A stretch of DNA of 5,260 nt from an uncultured Clostridia bacterium (GTDB lineage Bacteria > Bacillota > Clostridia > Christensenellales > CAG-314): positions 1-5,260 of the forward strand of contig CALGIK010000024.1 in NCBI GenBank assembly GCA_937915515.1, written 5' to 3'. Every line of letters begins with the position of its first letter. The stretch's first letter is position 1. Shown piece after piece: positions 1 to 5,260 of this stretch. The translations under genes and the position numbers were made by a program. Under the pieces are notes generated by a model that did no database searches, was not told where the DNA came from, and saw only the letters and a list, made by a program, of their open reading frames with translations.

Positions 1-1
1 G

Positions 2-1192
2 TATCAAACGGTTATTGTAAACGGGCGGTACGTTAGGGATGAAACGGTTTCAATCGCTGTCAGAAATGCGTTTTCGGGTTTAACTATGACAAGGGAGTAT
101 CCTTTTTTTGTTATTAATATAGCTTTGCCTGCCGACCTAATTGATGTAAATGTGCATCCTACCAAAATGGAAGTAAGGTATGCTAACAGAGACGATGTTT
201 ATAGAGCGGTATACCATCCTATAAGAACTCATTTAGAACAACAAAAATCAATTAAAACTGCAGCCGACCTTATCAATACATCTGCGCTAAATGATTTAAG
301 CGCGCTTAATTGTCAAACCGAGCAATCTGATATTTTTTCTAAGGCTTATAACGAGAGTTATTTTAAAAAAGATAGGTATACTTATCAGAGCGGCAAATCG
401 TATAGTGATACAGAAGCTGTTGATTCTCAAATATCACCTAAACAACAATCAGATAATCAAATTTATAAAAATCTATATTTATCGCGAACAGAATCGAATT
501 TTTATGATGAAGTGGATAATGAAAAGACAGCAGCGACCGATAGCAAAAACTTAATAAGCGACCTCACGGAAAATTTAACAAAAACAGAGGACGTTTATAT
601 TCAAACAGACACCACTTTTGCTGATTGTAAAACGATAGGAAACATTTTTAATACATATATAGTGGCGGAAAACAGCAGTCATTCGGCTTTACTTATCATT
701 GATCAGCATGCAGCGCACGAACGGGTATTGTTTGACAGATATATGTCGCAAATAGCAAGCGGCGCAGTACCAATGCAACAATCTTTTGTTCCTTATATTT
801 ACTGCGCTACAGTAAATCAAATTGAGTTTTTTGAAAAAATTCAAAAAAAGCTGTATACTTACGGTTTTGATATTTGTGTCAACGCCGAAGGAAAGTTAGA
901 GATTAAAGGCTGGCCTCAAGCGTTTAATAGGGCGGATTTAAATTATTTTTTGAGCAGCTTGTTATTTGACGGTCAAAAAGAGATTGACATAAACAGCATT
1001 AATCAAAGTTACATAGCCAAAAAAGCTTGTAAAGCCGCAATAAAAGGGGGAATGGAATTGTCTTTGATTGACGTGGAATATCTTTTTAGCTGTTTAGACA
1101 GAGACAAAAATCTTAAATGCCCGCACGGGAGACCGATAGCAATTGCTATAAAAAAATCGGCTTTTGACAAGATTTTTAAGCGTATTTTTTAA
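2..1192 (+). CDS. mutL: DNA mismatch repair protein MutL, C-terminal part (5' end outside window)
   Basis: MutL couples mismatch recognition by MutS to strand incision and repair. The frame is open from base 2, so the ATG at 86 is internal: the residues before it (QTVIVNGRYVRDETVSIAVRNAF) already match the end of the MutL N-terminal ATPase/transducer region, followed by the family signature DVNVHPTKMEVRY. About 396 residues are visible. A polar, poorly conserved linker (roughly fragment residues 75-210) leads to the C-terminal dimerisation/endonuclease domain. That domain has the metal-site motif DQHAAHERVLFD (from fragment residue 234, base 701), then ACKAAIKGG, then CPHGRP (from residue 373, base 1118), and ends in FKRIF. 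These motifs are typical of MutL in bacteria lacking MutH, where MutL itself nicks DNA. One departure: the last acidic position of DQHA(X)2E(X)4E is Asp rather than Glu. It ends in TAA, 45 bases before miaA, and probably belongs to the same operon. Confidence 0.96.
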   Translation, partial: YQTVIVNGRYVRDETVSIAVRNAFSGLTMTREYPFFVINIALPADLIDVNVHPTKMEVRYANRDDVYRAVYHPIRTHLEQQKSIKTAADLINTSALNDLSALNCQTEQSDIFSKAYNESYFKKDRYTYQSGKSYSDTEAVDSQISPKQQSDNQIYKNLYLSRTESNFYDEVDNEKTAATDSKNLISDLTENLTKTEDVYIQTDTTFADCKTIGNIFNTYIVAENSSHSALLIIDQHAAHERVLFDRYMSQIASGAVPMQQSFVPYIYCATVNQIEFFEKIQKKLYTYGFDICVNAEGKLEIKGWPQAFNRADLNYFLSSLLFDGQKEIDINSINQSYIAKKACKAAIKGGMELSLIDVEYLFSCLDRDKNLKCPHGRPIAIAIKKSAFDKIFKRIF

Positions 1193-1200
1193 AATATCAA

Positions 1201-1227
1201 ATACTATTTCAGGCATAGTATACTATG
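1201..1227. repeat. Overlapping small palindromes between mutL and miaA
   Basis: Two overlapping symmetries are visible in the 45-base gap. ATACTAT (1201-1207) pairs with ATAGTAT (1215-1221) around a 7-base loop. CATAGTATACTATG (1214-1227) is a perfect 14-base palindrome that ends at the first G of the GGGA preceding miaA. The two foldings share bases 1215-1221, so they exclude each other in RNA. The stems are almost all A-T and there is no following T-run, so this is not an intrinsic terminator. A role as a protein site or as a weak control of miaA translation is only a guess. Confidence 0.4.
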
Positions 1228-1237
1228 GGAATGGACA

Positions 1238-2158
1238 ATGCGATTATTAGGGATATTGGGGCCTACTGCCGTCGGTAAAACCGACATAGGCGTTTGTTTA
1301 GCTAAACAACTTAATACCGAGGTTATTTCGGCTGACTCGATGCAAATTTATAGAGGTCTAAATATAGGGACAGCTAAGGTATCTTTTGGTGAAGCGCAGG
1401 GCATACGTCACCATATGGTCGACATTATTGACCCGGATAAGTCCTTTAGCAGTTTTGAATATGCTGAGCATTGCGGCAAAATAATTGACGATATGATAGG
1501 CAGAAATAAAGTCCCTTTAATCGTAGGAGGCACAGGTTTTTATTTTGACGCTTTACTATATCCGTTAAATTACACTGATGAGGGAAAAGACAACATCAGA
1601 AAACAGCTTAATGAGGAACTTAAAATTTACGGTGCACAGTATTTATTGGATAAACTGAGACAAATTGACCCGGTTTCCGCAGAGAATATTCATCCCAATA
1701 ATACTGTACGATTGCTTAGAGCGCTTGAAATTTTTTATGCAACGGGCGTTAAAAAATCTGATTTTAAGAGACTCCAAACTTATGCTTATCCGATAACTTT
1801 AATTGTGCTATACTGTGACAGACAGATTTTGTATGAGCGTATCAATAATCGAGTTGACCAAATGGTTAAACTCGGCTTAATTGACGAGGTTGAAGGGTTA
1901 TTAAAGATTTATCCGCCAAACAGTCAATGTTTTTCGGCAATAGGATATAAAGAAATTTTTGATTATCTAAAAGGCGAAAGCAGTTTAGAGCAGGCAATCG
2001 AACTTATAAAACAAAAGACTCGAAATTATGCAAAAAGACAATTGACGTTTTTTAAAAGGTTTAAAAACGCAGTATGGCTTAATGTAAATATAGATAAACA
2101 CGAAACTGTAAAAAAAATATTGGATATTTACCGAAACGAGGCACAAATTAATGAATGA
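1238..2158 (+). CDS. miaA: tRNA dimethylallyltransferase (tRNA A37 isopentenyltransferase)
   Basis: MiaA transfers the dimethylallyl group of DMAPP to N6 of adenosine 37, next to the anticodon of tRNAs reading codons that begin with U, giving i6A37. This stabilises codon pairing and reading frame. The 306 residues match the usual family length. The P-loop GPTAVGKT lies at residues 8-15, the substrate-binding stretch DSMQIYRGLNIGTAK at 33-47 (with the conserved Asp33), and GGTGFY at 97-102. AIGYKE and the tRNA-binding segment RNYAKRQLTFFKRF (262-275) are near the C terminus. The last of these has Phe where many homologues have Trp (RQLTWF). I chose ATG 1238 because it starts the conserved N terminus directly; GGGA at 1227-1230 is a modest ribosome binding site 7 bases upstream. 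An ATG at 1231 is in another frame. The stop TGA overlaps the start of the next gene by 8 bases, pointing to translational coupling. Confidence 0.97.
   Translation: MRLLGILGPTAVGKTDIGVCLAKQLNTEVISADSMQIYRGLNIGTAKVSFGEAQGIRHHMVDIIDPDKSFSSFEYAEHCGKIIDDMIGRNKVPLIVGGTGFYFDALLYPLNYTDEGKDNIRKQLNEELKIYGAQYLLDKLRQIDPVSAENIHPNNTVRLLRALEIFYATGVKKSDFKRLQTYAYPITLIVLYCDRQILYERINNRVDQMVKLGLIDEVEGLLKIYPPNSQCFSAIGYKEIFDYLKGESSLEQAIELIKQKTRNYAKRQLTFFKRFKNAVWLNVNIDKHETVKKILDIYRNEAQINE
2138..2141 (+). promoter_or_regulatory. Ribosome binding site for the ynbB-like gene, inside the miaA end
   Basis: GAGG lies 9 bases before the ATG at 2151, within the last codons of miaA. It fixes the start at 2151 rather than the out-of-frame ATG at 2155. 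With the 8-base ATGAATGA overlap it suggests that ribosomes ending miaA can reinitiate here. Confidence 0.6.
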
Positions 2159-3374
2159 AAGCCAAATTGATATTTTAATAAAACAAGCCGAAAACGATTT
2201 GCGTGAAGATTTTATTATTCAAGAAGATATTTCTTTAATCAATACCCAAAGAGTATTGGAGGCATTTAAAAAGCATAAGCTTGCCGCAAGACATTTTAGT
2301 CCGTCTGAAGGTTACGGATATGACGACATAGGACGTGACACGCTGTGCAGTATTTACGCAGAGGTTTTTGAAACAGAAGCGGCTTTGGTTAGTCCTAATA
2401 TTTTATCAGGCACACATGCTATAACTTTAGCATTATTCGGGATATTACGTCCGAATGATACTCTGCTTAGTGTAACGGGCAATCCTTACGATACTTTAAT
2501 CGATACGATTTCGGGTGAGGGGATAGGTTCGCTGCATGATTTTGGTATTAATTACGAAAAAATCGATTTAAAAAACGGCAAGATTGACAGTGAAGAGATA
2601 AAAAATTACTTTAATAAAAAACAGCCAAAAGCAGTATATGTTCAGCGAAGCCGTGGTTACGAGTGGCGCGATGCTTTATCAATTAAGGATATTTGTCAGC
2701 TAACCCACCATATGAAAAGTCTTTCACCTGAAACTGTAATAATTGTAGACAATTGTTACGGCGAATTTGTTGACGTAAAAGAGCCGACTTCTTACGGCGC
2801 CGATATATGTATCGGCTCGTTGATAAAAAACATAGGCGGCGGTTTAGCGCCTACGGGCGGTTACATTGCAGGCAAAAAAAAGTTGATTGATTTAATTGCT
2901 TACCGTTTTACTTCACCCTCAATCGGCAACGAGATAGGCAGTTACGCAAGCGGTTATAAAGCGTTTTTTCAAGGTCTGTTTATTGCTCCGCATACGGTTT
3001 TGCAGGCAAAAAAATCTGCAATGCTCTTTGGCGCTGTCTTTGAAAAACTTGGTTATGAGGTTTTGCCTCAGCTTCATCAAAAACCAAACGATATTATTTG
3101 TTCTATAAAATTTAATGATGAAAATAAGCTAATAGAATTTTGTCAATCAATTCAGTTTTGTTCGCCTGTTGACAGCTTTGTTACGCCGCTGCCTTGGGAG
3201 ATGCCGGGTTACAGCGATCAAGTAATTATGGCGGCAGGCTGTTTTGTAAACGGTTCTTCAATAGAATTAAGCTGCGATTCCCCATTAAAAAAACCGTATA
3301 TTGCTTATCTTCAAGGAGCATTAACCTACGAACACGCTAAAATAGCATTAAAACAGATATTAAATAAATATTAA
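2151..3374 (+). CDS. PLP-dependent methionine gamma-lyase / aluminium resistance family protein (YnbB-like)
   Basis: This is a 407-residue fold-type I pyridoxal-phosphate enzyme of the family annotated as 'methionine gamma-lyase family' or 'aluminium resistance protein', whose Bacillus subtilis member is YnbB. The cofactor site is clear. GADICIGSLIKNIGGGLAPTGGY includes the likely Schiff-base Lys226; DNCYGEF starts at Asp200, which should contact the pyridine nitrogen; SGTHAI (86-91) is the probable phosphate-binding turn; QRSRGY starts at residue 165. The last two are family hallmarks. No signal peptide or membrane segment is seen, so it should be cytosolic. The length is close to the family norm, and nothing looks truncated. 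The physiological substrate is not established: the family resembles Cys/Met metabolism lyases, but the names come from old phenotypes and similarity. Its position straight after miaA, with an 8-base overlap, agrees with its common location near mutSL-miaA in Bacillota. Assignment to the family is secure; catalytic activity is inferred. Confidence 0.93.
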   Translation: MNESQIDILIKQAENDLREDFIIQEDISLINTQRVLEAFKKHKLAARHFSPSEGYGYDDIGRDTLCSIYAEVFETEAALVSPNILSGTHAITLALFGILRPNDTLLSVTGNPYDTLIDTISGEGIGSLHDFGINYEKIDLKNGKIDSEEIKNYFNKKQPKAVYVQRSRGYEWRDALSIKDICQLTHHMKSLSPETVIIVDNCYGEFVDVKEPTSYGADICIGSLIKNIGGGLAPTGGYIAGKKKLIDLIAYRFTSPSIGNEIGSYASGYKAFFQGLFIAPHTVLQAKKSAMLFGAVFEKLGYEVLPQLHQKPNDIICSIKFNDENKLIEFCQSIQFCSPVDSFVTPLPWEMPGYSDQVIMAAGCFVNGSSIELSCDSPLKKPYIAYLQGALTYEHAKIALKQILNKY

Positions 3375-3545
3375 ATTGTCGGATTTTGTGACTGATTTTT
3401 TAGTAAAATATCTTATTATTTGTTAATTTATTATATATTGTCACTGCTTATATAGTAATCAAAAGTCTGTAATACTATATCTATCATAATACACTATAAA
3501 ACTATCAGTTTAAAATAAAAAAACCTAACAAAATATTAAAGCACC
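3375..3545. other. A+T-rich intergenic stretch with no gene
   Basis: This is the left part of the 284-base gap between the ynbB-like gene and rny. I see no open reading frame with a ribosome binding site on either strand and no RNA gene. There is no convincing intrinsic terminator for the upstream operon. The nearest candidates are a 3-base GTC/GAC pairing before a T-rich run at about 3404-3411, and an A-T stem of 8 pairs (3450-3457 with 3473-3480) without a T-run. The A/T block at 3530-3540 sits where an UP element of the rny promoter would lie. Confidence 0.55.
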
Positions 3546-3574
3546 TTGACAAACACAAACTAAAGATATATTAT
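3546..3574 (+). promoter_or_regulatory. Sigma-A-type promoter of rny
   Basis: A perfect -35 box TTGACA (3546-3551) is followed after 17 bases by TATTAT (3569-3574), a five-of-six match to the -10 consensus. A TATAAT at 3572-3577 would need a 20-base spacer and is less likely. The A/T-rich block at 3530-3540 is well placed for an UP element. Transcription should start near 3581, giving a leader of about 78 bases. This makes rny a separate transcription unit from mutL-miaA-ynbB. Confidence 0.8.
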
Positions 3575-3613
3575 AATTAGGTGTGGTTTGTATAATCTTA
3601 AATACTATGCCGC

Positions 3614-3636
3614 AGTTTTGTTGAAACAACAAGACT
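3614..3636 (+). promoter_or_regulatory. Hairpin in the rny 5' leader
   Basis: AGTTTTGTTG (3614-3623) and CAACAAGACT (3627-3636) form a 10-pair stem with one U-G wobble around an AAA loop, only 8 bases before the Shine-Dalgarno site. No T-run follows, so it is not a terminator. It might protect the 5' end or influence translation of rny mRNA; this is inference from position alone. Confidence 0.5.
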
Positions 3637-3644
3637 TATTTAAC

Positions 3645-3650
3645 AGGAGG
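3645..3650 (+). promoter_or_regulatory. Strong Shine-Dalgarno site of rny
   Basis: AGGAGG is placed 8 bases before ATG 3659. It is the strongest ribosome binding site in the window and fixes the rny start. Confidence 0.88.
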
Positions 3651-3658
3651 AATTTAAT

Positions 3659-4069
3659 ATGTTAAGTTTATTAAATTTCTTCTTTAGTTCCGATGTAGAT
3701 TGGTGGCTATATATTGTCATAGCCCTTGCCGCTTTACTGGCAGGCGGGGGCTTAGGCATTCTGATAGCCAATTCAATACATTCTAAAAAAATTGGTGACG
3801 CACGTAACGTAGCAAAACAAATTGTGGACAAAGCTGACGTTGAGGCAAAAACAATAAAAAAGGAAGCTATACTCGAGGCTAAGGAAGAAGTATTAAAACT
3901 AAAAACGGAATTTGAGAAGGAACAAAAAGAACGCAGGTCTGAAATTTCTAAACAGGAAAATCGTTTAACACAAAAAGAAGACGCTTTAACCAAAAAGATG
4001 GACAATCTTGACCAACAGCAAAAAGCCATTGCAAACAGACAAAATGAGTTAAACGATTTTCCTGTTTAG
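3659..4069 (+). CDS. rny: RNase Y N-terminal fragment: membrane anchor plus first half of coiled coil
   Basis: This is what the promoter and AGGAGG site would actually express if the TAG is real: 136 residues. A short N-terminal tail leads into one hydrophobic helix (about residues 16-37, rich in Ala, Leu, Gly and Ile), with lysines after it, as in the RNase Y anchor. From about residue 42 to 128 it is a charged Lys/Glu/Gln helix with heptad character; [17 protein letters not shown] closely matches the corresponding Bacillus subtilis segment. The last residues, NDFPV, come from the inverted copy and are foreign to the family. It has no nuclease domain. It could at most sit in the membrane and form coiled-coil contacts, possibly with other RNase Y chains. 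Confidence 0.75.
   Translation: MLSLLNFFFSSDVDWWLYIVIALAALLAGGGLGILIANSIHSKKIGDARNVAKQIVDKADVEAKTIKKEAILEAKEEVLKLKTEFEKEQKERRSEISKQENRLTQKEDALTKKMDNLDQQQKAIANRQNELNDFPV
3940..3969 (+). repeat. Left arm of the 30-base perfect inverted repeat in rny (native copy)
   Basis: The arm begins TGAAATTTCT and ends ATCGTTTAAC. In the rny frame it encodes [10 protein letters not shown], which fits the conserved coiled coil of RNase Y, so this arm appears to be the original. The two arms are separated by 78 bases (3970-4047). Confidence 0.93.
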
Positions 4070-4077
4070 AAATTTCA
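4048..4077 (-). repeat. Right arm of the inverted repeat in rny (inverted copy, carries the TAG)
   Basis: This is the exact reverse complement of 3940-3969 over all 30 bases. Just outside, after one mismatch on each side, the match resumes for 2 bases (4045-4046) and 3 bases (4079-4081). On the + strand it reads LNDFPV, stop, KF, unlike any RNase Y coiled coil; on the - strand it reads [10 protein letters not shown], the same peptide as the left arm. It therefore looks like a pasted inverted copy that replaced native codons. Confidence 0.93.
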
Positions 4078-4204
4078 AACCGAAATAGAAAAATCAGCGG
4101 AAAAAATTGCTTTAGAATTAGAGCGTGTAGCGGGACTAACCCGTGATGAAGCAAAAAAATCTCTAATATCCTTAATCGAAGCAGACGCAAAAAAGGATGC
4201 GGCG

Positions 4205-5251
4205 TTGATTGTTAAGGATATCGAAACCGAAGCTAAGGAAAACGGAGACAAAAAAGCGCGCGAGATTATCAGCACTTGTATTCAGCGCTTGTCGGCTGAC
4301 CAAGTATCTGAAGCAACTATAACAACAATTGCTCTGCCTAACGATGATATGAAGGGCAGGCTGATTGGGCGCGAAGGACGCAATATTAGAGCCATCGAAA
4401 ATGCAACAGGCGTCGACCTTATTATTGATGACACTCCCGAAGTTGTTATTTTGAGCGGATTTGATCCTGTCAGACGGCAAATTGCGCGTATTTCTATCGA
4501 AAAACTTATTTCCGACGGACGAATTCACCCGGCGAGAATTGAAGAAATCGTGAATAAAGTGCGCAAAGATATGGATATTACCATTAAGGAAGCAGGTGAA
4601 GCCGCAAGTTTTGATACCGGTGTATTTAACTTGCATCCCGAGCTAATCACATTGTTAGGCAGGCTAAAATTCCGTACCAGTTACGGACAAAATGTGTTAA
4701 ATCATTCGATAGAAGTATCCTATATCGCAGGTATGATGGCTAGCGAATTAGGCTGCGACGTCACTCTTGCAAAAAGAGCAGGCTTGCTCCACGACATCGG
4801 CAAAGCGGTAGACCAAGAGGTAGAAGGCACGCATATAGAAATCGGTGCTGAAATCGCTAAAAAATACAAGGAGAGCCCTGAAGTAATAAATGCAATTATG
4901 GCGCACCATGGCGATGTCGAACCTAAAACCGTTGAAGCTGTTTTGGTAGCGGCTGCCGATGCCGTAAGCGGCGCCAGACCCGGTGCAAGACGTGAAACGC
5001 TCGAAAATTACGTAAAACGTCTCGAAAAACTTGAGGAAATTGCAAATTCCTTTGAAGGCGTTCAAAAAACTTACGCTATTCAAGCTGGCAGGGAAATTCG
5101 CATAATGGTAAAACCCGAAGTTATTTCTGATGCCGAAATGTTAGTGTTGGCAAAGGATATCGCCAAAAAAATAGAAGGCGAAATGGAGTATCCCGGACAA
5201 ATTAAGGTTAACGTTATAAGGGAAACACGCAGCGTAGAATTCGCAAAATAA
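4205..5251 (+). CDS. rny: RNase Y C-terminal part: KH and HD domains (possible restart at TTG)
   Basis: The catalytic half is intact. A short coiled-coil end leads to the KH RNA-binding domain ([22 protein letters not shown], then [20 protein letters not shown]). Next comes the HD metal-dependent phosphodiesterase domain with the histidine of NHSIEV, the LLHDIGKA signature (base 4790) and AHHGD. It ends in the conserved [20 protein letters not shown]. If the upstream TAG is real, this part needs its own start. TTG 4205 is the only plausible one upstream of the KH domain that I see, with AAGG at 4193-4196 as a weak ribosome binding site; the first in-frame ATG (4349) lies inside the KH domain. 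The 348-residue product would lack the membrane anchor. If the TAG is a sequence error, this is simply the rest of normal RNase Y. Confidence 0.8.
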   Translation: MIVKDIETEAKENGDKKAREIISTCIQRLSADQVSEATITTIALPNDDMKGRLIGREGRNIRAIENATGVDLIIDDTPEVVILSGFDPVRRQIARISIEKLISDGRIHPARIEEIVNKVRKDMDITIKEAGEAASFDTGVFNLHPELITLLGRLKFRTSYGQNVLNHSIEVSYIAGMMASELGCDVTLAKRAGLLHDIGKAVDQEVEGTHIEIGAEIAKKYKESPEVINAIMAHHGDVEPKTVEAVLVAAADAVSGARPGARRETLENYVKRLEKLEEIANSFEGVQKTYAIQAGREIRIMVKPEVISDAEMLVLAKDIAKKIEGEMEYPGQIKVNVIRETRSVEFAK

Positions 5252-5260
5252 TTTTATTAA

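Larger units (their letters stand above)
3659..5251 (+). pseudogene. rny: Ribonuclease Y gene interrupted by an in-frame TAG
   Basis: RNase Y is the membrane-anchored endoribonuclease that starts mRNA decay in many Bacillota. The full frame spans 530 codons before the final TAA, close to the roughly 520 of Bacillus subtilis, and every domain is present in order. These are a membrane helix at about codons 16-37, a long charged coiled coil, a KH domain (GREG at 237-240) and an HD domain (His349; His378-Asp379; His416-His417). A single stop, TAG at 4067-4069 (codon 137), breaks it inside the coiled coil. No frameshift is involved: bases 4070-4204 continue in the same frame with recognisable RNase Y sequence ([14 protein letters not shown]). 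The stop lies in a 30-base block that is an exact inverted copy of 3940-3969. The rest of the gene shows no decay, so the lesion is either recent or a sequencing/assembly error. Read-through cannot be excluded, but the block also encodes a proline and no heptad pattern. Confidence 0.85.

Noticed and set aside
86..88. ATG 86 as the start of mutL
   Set aside because: The frame is open to base 2 and the 28 codons before it match MutL, so this Met is internal and the gene is cut by the window edge.
2781..2818. Competing hairpins in the ynbB-like gene (2799-2805 with 2810-2816; 2781-2787 with 2812-2818)
   Set aside because: They are short stems inside conserved coding sequence (GADICIGS); probably chance, with no following T-run.
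3450..3480. A-T stem of 8 pairs as a terminator of the upstream operon
   Set aside because: It has a 15-base loop, no G-C pairs beyond one, and no T-run after it; such symmetry is expected by chance in A+T-rich DNA.
3607..3624. Five-codon mini-ORF (MPQFC) in the rny leader as a leader peptide
   Set aside because: It has no ribosome binding site, is very short, and overlaps the hairpin; no attenuator follows.
3940..4077. Invertible DNA switch (phase variation) between the two 30-base arms
   Set aside because: Inverting the 78-base centre leaves both arms and the frame unchanged, so the TAG stays in place. No recombinase is present and the arms are ordinary coding sequence.
3940..4077. Small mobile element or MITE bounded by inverted repeats
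   Set aside because: The centre encodes normal RNase Y coiled coil in frame, there are no target-site duplications, and the left arm itself is native coding sequence.
3948..4190. Open frame on the - strand across the rny coiled coil, containing [10 protein letters not shown] and ending in LNDFPV
   Set aside because: It is an echo of the inverted repeat: the right arm read backwards gives the left arm's peptide. There is no ribosome binding site and the remaining sequence resembles nothing known.
3640..5083. Other - strand open frames opposite rny (3640-4029, 4075-4275, 4172-4636, 4748-5083)
   Set aside because: They are shadows of the well-conserved + strand RNase Y frame, with no start signals of their own and composition typical of antisense reading.

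Overview
The window comes from a low-GC bacterium that looks like a clostridial-type Bacillota. The support is an A+T-rich base composition, a strong AGGAGG ribosome binding site, a sigma-A-type promoter, a MutL with its own endonuclease site, a YnbB-type PLP enzyme and an RNase Y, which is a Gram-positive-type mRNA decay enzyme. I cannot place it more precisely. All genes are on the + strand.

Layout: bases 2-1192 hold the 3' part of mutL (mismatch repair), with its 5' end outside the window. After a 45-base gap carrying small palindromes comes miaA (1238-2158, tRNA A37 dimethylallyltransferase). It overlaps by 8 bases a PLP-dependent 'methionine gamma-lyase / aluminium resistance' family gene (2151-3374, YnbB-like). 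These three look like one transcription unit. The order mutL, miaA, ynbB-like resembles a conserved Bacillota neighbourhood, here without hfq between miaA and the ynbB homologue. A 284-base A+T-rich gap (3375-3658) follows. It contains a promoter (TTGACA, 17 bases, TATTAT), a 5'-UTR hairpin and a strong Shine-Dalgarno site, and it starts a separate unit with rny (RNase Y, 3659-5251).

The most unusual thing is inside rny. The gene has all expected parts (N-terminal membrane helix, long coiled coil, KH domain, HD domain) in one continuous reading frame, but an in-frame TAG at 4067-4069 cuts it in the coiled coil. The TAG lies inside the right arm (4048-4077) of a perfect 30-base inverted repeat. 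The left arm (3940-3969) encodes normal RNase Y coiled-coil sequence. The right arm is therefore best read as an inverted copy of the left arm pasted over native coding sequence, the signature of a template-switch mutation or of a sequencing/assembly chimera. The result is a 136-residue membrane/coiled-coil fragment and an intact downstream KH-HD part that could only restart from a weak TTG.

Apart from this the window is ordinary housekeeping DNA. I saw no mobile element, CRISPR array, tRNA or rRNA, and no convincing new system.
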